Origin: Glandiceps talaboti
Taxonomy: Eukaryota > Hemichordata > Enteropneusta > Spengelidae
DNA length: 64,000 nucleotides
Assembly: GCF_964340395.1 (NCBI RefSeq)
Contig: NC_135560.1
Coordinates: 9,135,098-9,199,097 of the forward strand
Direction of reading: 5' to 3'
Below, piece by piece: positions 32,216 to 61,960 of the stretch; position 1 is the stretch's first letter; the number at the start of each line of letters is the position of its first letter. Both the position numbers and the translations under genes were made by a program. The notes beneath the pieces are model-generated. The model was not told where the DNA came from. It searched no databases and saw nothing but the letters and a program-made list of their open reading frames with translations.

Positions 32216-34639
32216 TCTTATTTGGAAAAAAATCAAATTTTAGAGAGATTTTAGAACTTTGATATTCATCAAAATTAATACCTGAGGTTGAAGTGCATTC
32301 TAACTGTCATGGTTTACCAGTTATTCTGATAATGTTTATGTACTAGTGTTTTTTACAACTCTATTCTTGCGCACAAGAAATTATTCTACAACGATAGTTG
32401 TAGAAGTCTGATTTTTATTATGGAAAATGTTGAGAGAAAATTTTTTAGATTTTTTAATCTTATAGCATCAAATTGTAATATGAATATTGTTTAACAATTT
32501 CTTTTAACGTAAGGGACAATCACAAAAGGTCAGTAAGTGAATTTTGTTCATTTAGGGGAGGGGTCAATGTGATTGCTGAACTTCATTTTCACATTTGTAA
32601 CCAAATTTCAAAAACTTTCAAGCCTTCAATGATAAAAGGTTCTGCATTTCCTACTGAGATGTTGGTAAGTTGATAAAAATTTACTTCTAATGTGTGAGAT
32701 ACAGAGTTGGGTTTCTTGTAGTATTTTCATGCGTTTACCATCATCTCTCGACAGTAAACAGGTTCATAAGGTTGGAACTTCATGTTGACCATCATTTTTG
32801 TACCTTGCATCGATCGAAGTGGTGCAACCGCTACAGTTTTCATAGTAAAACTGGGCCCGGGACAGTAATTCACCCCAAATCACCACATTGTGAGTTGTGA
32901 CAACAGCAAGGCATGTTTATAATGTAAATAAAAATAAGATTTTGACAGCTTGAATGTTCTGCTGGTCACTTTTATGAATTTAAACTTACACCAGATATAT
33001 TTCAAGATTGTGCATATATTTGTTAAAGTGTGTTTTTTGAAGGAGAAATATAATTTGGTGTATGATTGGCTATTGCTGAACCCTCTGTTGTCGATGCAAT
33101 TGAAGCGATGTACAATAATCCCGGGATATTATCGGTGATGGCGCCCTCTAGTGACGACTTTCAGTAAGAACAGCAGAGGCTACTATGAGATGACATCGTT
33201 AACTTTATCAAAAAACGAACTCATTTGAAAATCTTCTTGCTTGTATCATTGAAAAACAACTACCTTTGAATGATTGAAGTGAACACTATTTTAAGCAGAG
33301 GAGTTCGTATGTAGGTGTTACGGTCATGTGCTAGTATTACTGTACTCGGAATGAATCGGACAGTCTGATGGCGCAGCGGATCGGAAGACAAAATGATGAT
33401 AAACCCAAAAGTTTGTGATTAATGTAGACTCTCACTTTTTTTTGAGACTACAGACCCCTGGCTACAGACATAATGCAAATTTAATTTTTAATTTCTGAAT
33501 ATATCACTTAATTTTTGTTATCCATGACCACAAAACGTTAAATTCGGAGACGAGATATGTTATACCCATGTATTTTCTCTCATAAGCATAGCATAGATAC
33601 GGGCTACCTTCTAAAATACCACGTCTTCCGTGTTATCTTTTTTATTCAAAGCTGCAATTTTTAACTAACTGTCTCCTGCATATCTATAGTTCGTGAATAA
33701 ATACAAATAAATGAAAACAAAGGAAATTATCTTTAGAAAGAGAGGAATAACATAATTCGTAAGATTTTTAAATCTTATCTCGCAGAAGTTCAAAAACTGT
33801 TCTTTTAGCGCCTAAAATGTCCAGGGTCGACTTTTAAAGCTGCAGTATTAAATTGTGAATTTTCGATAAATTGTGACTTGTTCAAGAGGACAGCAGTTTG
33901 GGCGTGTACCAATTTTGGCTTACGAATGTGGGTGCCTTGCCCAGAGTGACTCATCGTATTCTGACTCATCCAACAATTGAAAGGTATCGAGTATATGGAA
34001 GATTATGATGTGCCGCTAATAAAACAATGGTTTTGAAATCAGAGCTAAACAAAAGCAAAACAAATAAAATAATTGCGTACATCTAAAGAGCATGGTCGAT
34101 TATAGTGAGGGCTACACTGCACAGTAAATCAAAATATCCCATTCACTATCATTGTTTTCGTAGATGTGTTTGTCAAATCCAGTCTATGACCGCCGGAGTA
34201 CATGTCCGATCGATATTTAATTAAAGCGGTTAAATTTTGTAATTCGTCAGCTGTTTGTAGAAAAGGGATATATTGAGGTTCATGGTCAGTTCATGTCATT
34301 GAATTTCCACCCAAAACAAAAACGATTTAACACCTTTCATCAAATTTATTGCCTAGTATGGTATTTTGCTATTGAGATAGACTCATGTAAACATGAATGA
34401 ACGAGCGCCGCCACGTAATACACGTGATTAGTGAATAAAACACCTTGGGACATTGACGTAAACAAGGGACAGCTTTTCATGCAAACATTGTAATTCTTTA
34501 TTACTTCTTAGCATGTCTGGGACACAAACAGACGCGAAGACAATAGCACAATAAAAACCTTTTTTTTCTTGTCCTCGGACAGCTAGGAAGAACAAACAAA
34601 GAATTTATCTTGGTTGATTTCCTTCTTGTATTAATCGGT

Positions 34640-34666
34640 GGACTCCGTCTGCACGCAGGACTATCG
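34640..34666 (-). repeat. Isolated GTCCTGC-GTGCAGACGG element end
   Basis: Read on minus, TAGTCCTGCGTGCAGACGG matches the ends of the 4661-5516 element with one substitution. No inverted partner was found within several kb. Confidence 0.45.
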
Positions 34667-34939
34667 GGCGATAAGATTCTAAACACATAATCTTTTATCA
34701 AACATAATTTATACAAACTAGAAAAAAGTGGGTTTGTACAAGTATAACGACTTGTCAGCGTTTTCAAATACTGTCTATGCTATGATGAAAGGAAACATCA
34801 GTAGTGGCTGGGGATTCAATATTATTACTTTTTATAGGGAGGCGAGGCACATACCAGTGAAGATCAGTAAACAAAAGACTCACTTCACACCAAACCAATG
34901 ATTCCGTTGGGGCTAAAAAAGAATGATGCCAAATATCAT

Positions 34940-34940
<1 letters not shown>

Positions 34941-34984
<44 letters not shown>
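34941..34984. repeat. (AC)n dinucleotide microsatellite
   Basis: 22 uninterrupted AC units. Confidence 0.95.
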
Positions 34985-34986
<2 letters not shown>

Positions 34987-37900
34987 TTGAATACTTTCCT
35001 TTTTAGTCATTCAGTTTTCCAAAAGTTTGTCCTGAATGTCCAGCTAAGCTAGTATCCTTCGTCACATCTCAACCAGTATATCCCTTGTTCAAATCTAACA
35101 CTCCCATACACATACATACATTCCGTCAGACAATAATCCAAACAAAACAACCATTATACACTTTAAGCCAAATTTTACTGTAATATTGCAGTAAAAACCA
35201 TACATACAATCCAAATTTTTTTTGCATGATGAAAAATTTCCATAAAAATATGAATATTAATAACTGTGTAGAACAATAAACCTATTTTTTTTTAAACAAG
35301 CAAACAAAAGGTGTGCATTGGTAGGCACAAAAAAGATGCCACACAGCTATATGACAGGGATGACAGTATTGGAGTCTTTGTGTTTTTATGGCAAAGACCA
35401 GCTTTGAACCCTAGGAATATCCATGACCATTGTTTTACTAACACCATCTAAACTTGTAAAACTCACAAATTTATCTAAAATAAATAAATAAATAGAATTT
35501 GTCCATGGATTTGTACAGCTATTATATGACGTGGTGCAAATCTGTATGCAGGTGATATGTACTAACTATAGCGTTGAGTGATTTTCTAACTTTCTAATTT
35601 TTATGACTTGCGCATCCCTGAACACTCCTCCCCGATTGTGTTGCTACAAAAATCTCTACCTTGTAGGGTTTTAGCCTACAAGACATTTCTATAATTAAGT
35701 TTAGCAGTACTTTTTTTTGCTACGTTGCTGTCAGTCAAAATCTGGAGATGTGTCCCCGACTCTAGACTGCGTATTTCAGTCATGGAGTAGAGACGTCAGT
35801 GAAAGTTGTCACTTGACAAGGCTGGCCAGGAGCCCCAAAACTCTCACGTGGGACCATTTTAAACTGGTACTAAACTTTCTGTACACTCAAATCTGTCTTG
35901 TAAGAATATTGAAGTCCAGAACTGTCTATCTACATTTGAACAAAATTCTTGAATGACAAACAATCGTCAGTGGCAACCAGCCATTACATTATAATGGTTG
36001 AACCAACCGTGTCATCAATGACTGAACCCATGGACATATTCAGAGAAATCTGTACATTTTTTGACTAAAAGGGAACAATTACAAAATTAATGAGATGCAT
36101 GTCTTTTCTTTATCTCTGTGTTACAAATCAAAATAATCAGATATGAGGTTATTAAAAGTAAACAGTTCTGTGGCAGTTTCATCTTTTAATTTAATAAATC
36201 AATTAAACTTGGCCATGTCTTTCTTGTACCAGTATTCTCTGCATACTTAGTTCAACACACTCTTTTTTGGAATTCCATGCATGCAATAGTAGTAAATTTA
36301 CATTTGCCTTTCTGTTCACTTTCAAATCATTTTTATTTGAGTGTTAGTACCTGTAAATTGTACTCAGTGATTACTTCATTTTATCATACATCAAAATACA
36401 CCACTGTTTGAATACAGTTTGTCAAATGTATACATTATGTACAAAGATTCTCACATCCTGGTAGGTTTTGGATTTCATGCGTCATGTTTCATTAAAGCCC
36501 CAACCAGCTGCAACAGGAACTATTTTCTTCATAATTTTTCTCTGTTTCAACTTTATTTATGTCACATGTATTGTTGCATTCATCAGTGACCTCTTAGTGA
36601 TCATACTGTAACAGCATCCAATATGTTTATAATTTGTTGGCAAACGATTGAATGGCCTTTGCTTCTTATTTATACTGATTTACACAAGGACATCAAGCCT
36701 GTGTACGGTACCATAAATAAGTTTATAATTGATTCAGCTGATCAGAATGAACGAACCATTTCCAGTTAAATTTGCGACGAGCAAAAATAAATAATAAACA
36801 GCAAAGAGTTACAGCTAGTGGGGCTTTATAACTTTGAAGACAGATAGGCAGATACAAAGGAAGATACTCCAACATTTTTGATGATATAGACAGACCAGCA
36901 CATCGATAGATGTTATGATACCAATAATACTCTGCCTTTTTAACGAAAATGATCGATACACACATGATTTTTATACATGGCTTATTGTTTGCAGCACGCA
37001 GAGTTGCCCATCATTTTGTAAATGGTTCCTATGGAACACAAAAGTTACAATTTCCGCAATTGGGACAAGTAAACTTAAAACTTTCACTTATATTATTAAA
37101 CAGGGATAAAAAGACATCAGAATGAGAGGAAGATGTCACGTTAGACAGCAATTTATAACAAGCACTAGATTTAATTAGTTCCACAATAAATTCAACAAAA
37201 ATATATAATCTTTCATAGATGGTGAGACAACACAAAACTATACGTTTTGGTTTCTCCGGTCCATAACTTCTAAAAATGATCATTTATGAAGAAAAATAAG
37301 GAAAACAATACCAGAGTGAATACACGTATGTGACAATAAAATGTGCCATCTCTATACCAACTTTTTTTTTTGAAATATTAATAATAATAAACATTAATAA
37401 ATAACCAGATATTTTTTTGACCTGTTTGAGGAAAGTAATAACAAACTATCACTACTTCGTCAAAACTTGCATGCAAATGAGTTGCTCTCAATTGCATTGT
37501 GGGAATAGTGTACAAGAAATCTTACACTGGTTCAACTACATTCTAATTCTACCATCTATAAGTGGTTCTTGTTGTCTTCTTTTTTTTTAAAAACTCACTC
37601 GCATTTATTTTATTTATTTTTTTTTGTTTTATCTGCAGCAAAATATTGTACAAAATAAAGCCACACACTCTAGAGCTAAGGATCATTCATATAAAATTAT
37701 ACAAACATTAATTGTTGGCGATACAGCTGCAACTTTGTTGTAACATCTTCCCCAGTTTTGGTTAGAAAAAAAAAAATCAGGAGGTACCATTGAGGAAACG
37801 TATCCAAATTAGATTCTATGTGCTGACCTTTTGACCTTCACTACCTATAACTACATGCAACAGATGAAGGTTCTACTTTCTGTCTCTCTCAAAATGCATG

Positions 37901-38617
37901 TGGAAAGCATAGTTGTTTGTATGGCATTTTCCAAAAAACGTACTACCTGGATAAAAGATTCAACACATATAAAAATCTCTCCTATACCTATTGCCAGTTT
38001 TGTTTTGTTTTGTTTTCAGCGTAAGGCCACATATATTTTGTATCTGAGATCATACTAATTCTTCTTATTTATACATTTCTATACACTTTGTTTTTTTGTA
38101 TATGAAAGAGGAGACTTTTAGTCAATTTTTTTATAACATACAGCTGGCATTATTCATTTGCCAATAATTCATTTTTTTTTGACACCATCTACATACATTT
38201 TTAAAATCTAATTTTTTTTCACTTTCTGACTGAGTACTCGGTGCAGCATATTGCTGCTTTTATAAACTATTTCAAAAAACTGTACACCTGAAAACAACAG
38301 CAAACTTATAAGAGATACCTATACCAAGGGATGAGATTATGACACAAAGACAGCTTGGATGTCTGGAGTGGGGGTTGGGGATGGGGTGGGGATGAGGGGA
38401 ATAGCTACCAGTTTGAATGAACACATGGAAAAACTATACAATCACTATGTCCAATCCTGGGGGGGTCATGCAAACTTTAAAGAAGCTTGCAGTAAAGTTT
38501 GAATTCACCTAGATCATACATCAGGACACAATCCATTGCGGATTATTATTATTTTACCTGGCTAAATTAACTGACTTTAACTTTACAAATTAGCTAAGAT
38601 TTGAAATGTATGTTTAT

Positions 38618-38618
<1 letters not shown>

Positions 38619-38667
<49 letters not shown>

Positions 38668-38798
38668 AGTGTTTATGTATGTATGTATGTATGTATGTAC
38701 GTACGTATGTATGTATGTATGTATGTATGTATGTATGTATGTATGTATGTATGTATGTATGTATGTATGTATGTATGTATGTATGTATGTATGTATGT
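38619..38798. repeat. Compound (GT)n + (GTAT)n microsatellite, 180 bp
   Basis: GT repeat to 38661, a short break, then GTAT repeats from 38674 with a GTACGTAC interruption. Cys-Val and Tyr-Val-Cys-Met frames across it are artefacts. Confidence 0.95.
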
Positions 38799-39447
38799 GT
38801 TTATATCTTATATTCAAAACTTGCATGGCATATTTTGTTGCAACAACTTAGGGGACATGAAGACAAGCGAGTAAACATCATAGTTAAAGATCATTTGAGT
38901 TTTCTTTTCATTTCATATTAAAATTTCTATTGCTATCGTAATTGTTTGTAGAGAAAATTTATTAAAAGTGGAATCCCCCTTTTGTTATATGAAAAAAGAC
39001 TGAAGCTCTACTGTTACCATTGCAAAAATCTGAACACTACACAAGACAGGCTATGTCGGAGATATAAAACAGTCTGATTGGCTGAGAGAATTCTAACTCT
39101 AAGGAGCACCTGCTCAAGGACCAATCAGAAACTTGCTAGCTTTAATCATGTGGTTTTTATGAGTGGTAACATCCTTTGCGGTTAGTATAAACCGTAATTA
39201 AAAGTTGATGAAGGTGTAAAATCAAGAAATGGGCAGTAAGATTTGAGTGTAGTTTTGAGAACTACGATAAGTTTCATTTCTCTGAAGGCTTGCTCACAAA
39301 AAAATGGTGTCTTGTCAAGTAATCCAGAAGAACTGCACAGCTGAGAGCTTTATGTGTCTGAAAACAGTCTTTGATATGGGGATTACATAACACGAAGTGG
39401 GCCGATACCAGGCACTCTTCATCATATATCACTTATATTAACTAGGT

Positions 39448-39453
39448 TTATTA
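39448..39453 (-). terminator. Candidate MEF2 polyadenylation signal AATAAA
   Basis: AATAAA on the minus strand about 170 nt past the MEF2 stop codon. MEF2 mRNAs often have much longer 3' UTRs, so this may be one of several sites. Confidence 0.35.
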
Positions 39454-39620
39454 CTACTCCTATGAACTGAATAGTCTTGGAGTAGAACTGAAGGTAAGTC
39501 CGACTATACTAACTCTATAGGGTAATAACGCCATATCAAAATTTATGTTGCATCTGATATGGTGACTGTAACATCATCCCTGTATCACTTTTTTGTAATT
39601 TATACTTGTAAATTCATCTA

Positions 39621-56671
<17,051 letters not shown>

Positions 56672-57755
56672 TCTGTTCTGTCGGGGTGTTTCTTGATAAG
56701 CTATATTTGTTGTTGATGAGTATTCTACCTTATAGCATTACCCAATGACAGACCAAAGCCTGAAAGGCAGACAAAAATTACAAGTCCATTAATTAGTGTG
56801 TCTTTGTATATCCAGCCTAGCATGAAAGAAAGGCATCTTTTCAAGCTTGTTTCTAAACACAGACACATAGCCCTGATAATAAGATATGAAATGAGTAAAA
56901 ATAACCAATTTAACAAAAATCTCAAATTAGAAACTCCTATATTTACCACAGTCGGTTCTCTGTGCGCAGGCATTAGCTGGAACTCGTTCCTACTAAGCAA
57001 AAATAGCTTGACTATGCCTCTTTTAAGTCAACTCTGGTGGTAAACATTTGCTGGTACACACTGTCAGCCAACTTCATGCCCTGGCAGCTGATCAGTATGC
57101 AAGGATCTCATGAATATTCATGCATACTAATGAGGCCTTCAACAAAATATACAGCTTTCTGACCAAGAGAGATGCTGGACACACAATATGGCACAGTGCA
57201 TGATACCCTTACTTGTGCATCACTAGAACCGTGACAAAAAAAGATTAACTAGATGATAGATTCTAAGAACCCACATCATTCATCCACAGGACTTGGTGTC
57301 AATAGTTTGCACATTGGGTCATCTTGTATAGCTCATCTCACAGCCTACATTTAACTAAACGATGTGTTAGATCTACATCATAATTATTTTATTTGTGTCA
57401 GTCTCTTTACAGTTGCAAAAATAGCAGCTGTTAACTTTGTATTTAAACATCTTACCACAGTTTCAAGTTTCTACCAATTAATGCATATTTATCTTGAATT
57501 GATGTATAGATCTGATATATTTGTTGGTGTGAATTCTCAGAATTTTACACTGTTGGTATAGTGACCATGTTTTCAAGAAACTATGTTCATTGTGAAAAAA
57601 AAATTATGCTTGCTACATAAGCACAACATTCTTGAGAGGGGTACGCATCTCTTCTATATATGAAAAAATAAAATACACATGCACTTTGAACACCTTGTGG
57701 TTGTTTTGTTCAATGTATCACAGAATGGAAATATGACACTTGTACCTTGGCTTCA

Positions 57756-57852
57756 CACCTGCAGATATACAACACCCTATCAACTATCTGTGCATTGGCT
57801 GAAGTTACGAAAACAGGTGCTGTGAGATTAACATATCTCACAGCCACACCTG
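57756..57852. promoter_or_regulatory. Three CACCTG/CAGGTG E-boxes, two closing a hairpin
   Basis: CACCTG at 57756-57761 and 57847-57852 and CAGGTG at 57814-57819. The latter two end an inverted repeat with the internal stem TGTGAGAT / ATCTCACA. bHLH factors such as MyoD bind this E-box class. It lies about 1.1 kb upstream of the MEF2 start codon; function is inference only. Confidence 0.3.
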
Positions 57853-60800
57853 ATCTCATGATAATATTTTGTCTGTGTATTTTCTTCCATATTTTATTAT
57901 CCATATTTTGCAACCAAACAGATATGTAGAAGATGTCAGTGTCAGTTTTCTGGAAGAAGTTGTCATAAATCTCTTTGTTTACCCTAGACATAGCATCAAA
58001 CAGATTATAAGTTCAAGTAAGCCAGCTATGCTAAGCTTACATACTTTGTGCAAGTCCAGGAAACAAGTTCAATTTGAAATCAAGTTAAAGGGTCTTTTAC
58101 AAAACAGTAGCAGCCTAGACAATCCTGTGAAACTCAAACTTCAGATGGGCAATATATACAAAAGCTAATGCTTTATGCTGAATGAAATCAGAACGATATA
58201 TATTTAAGGGTATACAGCTTTCATACATTTAAACTCTTTACTAATAATTCTCATCAGACATATTCCCCCTTTCCGTCATAATATTAAGTAGCACACATAA
58301 ATGTTATTCTTTGTTGGCAACTTTATTCTTTCAAGTTATTTGACAATGTGTTGTTTTCAAATTTGAAATATAAAGTTCCAATCTCTAAATTTCTGTGACA
58401 ATTGCAAAAAAAATTTTATGATTTGTATATATCTTCCAGTGTGGTATTTTAATTATTGATTATCTTCAGTTATAACTTATACATTAGTTTTTACCTTCAA
58501 AGTTTTAAATTACTCTCTGCATAATTCATTTGCAGTAGAGATATTTTTCGGAGAGGTTTGGCAAAATTTATTTATATCTTTATAAAATTTATCCGATACT
58601 ATAGAAACAACAAATTTTACTAAGGTAAAAAATTCTTGGCACATCAGTGAGGTTGAACACTTTTACTTATGACAAACTGAATGTGTTAACTTTTCATATT
58701 CCAATTTTTTTGAAAAAATATTTTGGCTGTCTTGAAAGCAAGTCAGAGTCAGTGTCTTGTTGAGACAATTCACTTATTTGTTTTTTCCTAAAATGGAAGG
58801 GGGGGGGGGTAATTTTTTTTTACAAAATAGTAGGGTGACAACTATCACAATATATTTTCATTAATTTATTATACTTTCTATAATCATAGTTATATTCCCA
58901 AATTAAATTGCCATATTTACAGAAATTGTAACTTTTCCTTGTCATTCTCTACAACCTTTTCAGTTCCACACTTTGGCAAAAATATTTTATTTACATAAAC
59001 AATGAATGTATTATCCCAGTAGATAATTTTAAACAATTTATCGTAATGTTTATTTCCTTTCATCACCTTTTTAGTCATAGACATATATATATATTCCAGT
59101 AACCTACAAAAATTGAAACTGATACCATTTCGGATCCTATCTAGTTTCAAAGACCCAAAATGTTATATTGTGTTGCCAAAATATCTTACACTCGGGTTAC
59201 AAAAGCTTGCCAACGGAAAATGCAGCGAAGCAACCCTCACAAAGTTATCCTCAGTATAATAATAACAACATCATGTTGGTGGTAGCGTGTGACAGAAGTT
59301 TCTATTTCTGTATTCTCTCTTTTGCTGTTTGTTCTTGCACCCTCATATTTCCATGGCTAATTTATTAGAAAGCGGAGACATAAGCACCGCGACAAGTGTA
59401 TAGGCTTTGGGACAACACACACAATGGCTTTATTTTTGGGTGGAACACCCTCAAAATTTCACCTTAACATCACAATTTCACACAACACCAGCCTCCTTAC
59501 TTGGCTATGATTATTTATTAATAACTACAAAACAAACATAATTAATCTGGAAATCATACCCAGTAACAAATCATCTCATTTTTTTACTAACATAATTATA
59601 GTAATTAGGACAGTGGAAAAAATCATAAAATGACATGTGTAGCTCTTTCTGGGTCCAATTTTTCTAAAAATATTTTCTCTAAACTTTTGCTTCATGTTTT
59701 TTTTTTCTGGTTTGTCCCTTTAATTAAAGAAGACTGCAGCAAACTATGTTTTAACTTTTGGTCATTTTTTTAAATATTTGTACTTCGTTTATATTACAGA
59801 AGATTTAATTACGTACTATGAATGTTACAAGCCTGTCACTGCTCTCAGTAATTAGTGATAATTTGTGCTACAAAATTTATCAAGAATATTCATTTCGCAA
59901 AGAAAATATTTTTCAGGTTTCGTAGTCAAATTACAAATCAACATACATTTCTATATCAGACTACAACGAAATGAGAAACTTTCTCATTATTACACTTCTC
60001 TATTGCCATGACGATAACTTAAGCCTGAAAGTGATAAGCTAAGCAAAATTTTTTCTAAAATTGTTGTATTGTCTATAAATTTTCTTTGAATTTTGAACAA
60101 GAGGAAAAGTTACCAAGTTTTTCATCCCAAAATTTAAATTAAAACATTAACCTTGCAAATAAGGAAAAACTATGAACTTTTATGATCAAACTGTTAAATT
60201 TCAGTCTTGCATAAATTTCTGACAAAAAATTTCAATGGAGGAACAATAAACTGCAAATATAAAATGTACACATAATCTGTGATTCTACACTTAGCAAAGG
60301 TTCTACGTAATTCACAGATTCAAGACACTCATATACAGAACAACACAAGCAATACACCTTATGGGTGCATATCCTACATATACAAATATCTCACAAACTG
60401 AGAGATGACTTGCAAATACAAAATCTTGTTTACATATAACATGTGGATCCATACAAAGTAAAGTTTCTATTAGGTTTCCAGATTGCAGGAGATCTGTTCC
60501 AAAATCAACGAAAGCAATACACTTGATGGCAGTTTCACTGTCCACATCTCAGATTGAAATGTCAATCACAATAACCACCACTAGTAAGTGGTAGATGTTA
60601 TTTAGATGGGACATAAAAATGATATCAAAGCTTTGGAAAAATGCAGTCTTGGTAACCAGGTTTCCTTGTGTATACTTATTTAGACTCAATCACATTTATC
60701 ATTCTGACAAGCACCAAAAATAAGTTTAAACAAGTATTTTGTATGTGTATTCTGTATGCTAACTTTAGATGCAAATCTTAGATACAGGCTGTGTTGCTTT

Positions 60801-61665
60801 TTATAACTTTGTGTCGGATAAATAAAGCTAAATATAACAAAAAAAAGCATAGCACACTAATATACACAACACACACACTTAAATATAGGTTCACTGCCTG
60901 TGTTCTCGCAAAGGTTTTTTAAACATTGAGTATTTCAAAATTAGAAAATAGGCTGCAGTCACAGGGGCACGTGACTGTGGGTTTTATCAGAAAAAAAGTT
61001 GAAAAAAAAGTTACTTTTAACTTTCATGAAATGATCGCAATTCATTTCAGTTGCTTTTGATCAAGCAAAGCAGTACTTGTATGACTGAGCAAGGGTTAAT
61101 ATGCTTATTCAAGTTATTGCACTTTTTTTATCTTCATTTCTCTATCTATTTCTAAGCCTTACACCTCCTTATTTGTATCATTTTCACAGATTACAACTAA
61201 TAAAAGATTCATGAAATGTTTCATTTCATTACGTTATAGTAATGGGTACAAAAATACAAGTTGCGAGGTGATTCTACATAGTACCAGGTATGAGAAGCTT
61301 AGTTGAAGATAAAATCTACATAGCTACAAACACGGAAGTTCTGATTTTCCCAGCGTCCATTGTGTATTCAACATAGTGGCAATTTTGAGTGATACTCAAG
61401 GTAAGAATCAGTGGTGCTGTACAAATTCTTTTGATTGATTGATTAATTGATACATTTGAATTAAAGTTGATACACTTGGGATTGTACACTTATTGCTGTC
61501 AAGTACTTTATGAAAAATTGTGTCCTGTATCATTGGTGGTAATAATTGGTCATACCATGCCTAGTCGATTTCTGCTTCCTAAAATTGAAAATACGTATTC
61601 ATATAGCCATTTTTCTGAGAAGAATGAGTTGACGGACCAACATGGAAAATTTCATTGATCAATTC

Positions 61666-61960
61666 CACAGGAGTTACCAAAAAACATTTCTACTGTAGGG
61701 ATGTCCTATTCTAAACACACAAACAATCCCAATATGAACACCTTCACATTAACATTAACATATTCTGTACAAACTACAACATACAGTATTTCAAGAAAGC
61801 CACCTGACCACTACTCATTTTTTTATCCAATTCTTACGTTACAGTATGCTGATGGAGGGAGTTACTTCATGTACATGTACATGCACTTGTACTGGGATCA
61901 TTCGTATGTTTAGAATAGGACATCCCTACGGTAGAAAAAGTTTTTCCAAACACTCCCCTG
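61666..61960. mobile_element. Foldback element family 4, about 295 bp
   Basis: The left arm (CACAGGAGTTACC, ACATTTCTACTGTAGGGATG, TCCTATTCTAAACAC) and the right arm (GTTTAGAATAGGACATCCCT, ACGGTAGAAAAAG, CACTCCCCTGG) pair over about 60 bp around a spacer of about 170 bp. Confidence 0.7.

Larger units (their letters stand above)
30689..39447. other. Interval between convergent LRRC28 and MEF2
   Basis: No recognisable exon on either strand. It includes the 3' UTRs of both genes (ends not mapped), a perfect 30-bp palindrome, a hammerhead-like inverted pair, a terminal-inverted-repeat element (31395-31720), an 18-bp tandem repeat (32081) and CA/GT and GTAT microsatellites. Confidence 0.65.

Noticed and set aside
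35717-35956. 79-codon plus-strand frame between LRRC28 and MEF2
   Set aside because: No similarity to a known family and no supporting neighbouring exons.
38601-38921. A 106-codon plus-strand frame and shadows
   Set aside because: Product of the GT/GTAT microsatellite.
57710-58168. Overlapping 60-99 codon frames upstream of MEF2
   Set aside because: Open on both strands, no domain, no splice context; treated as non-coding.
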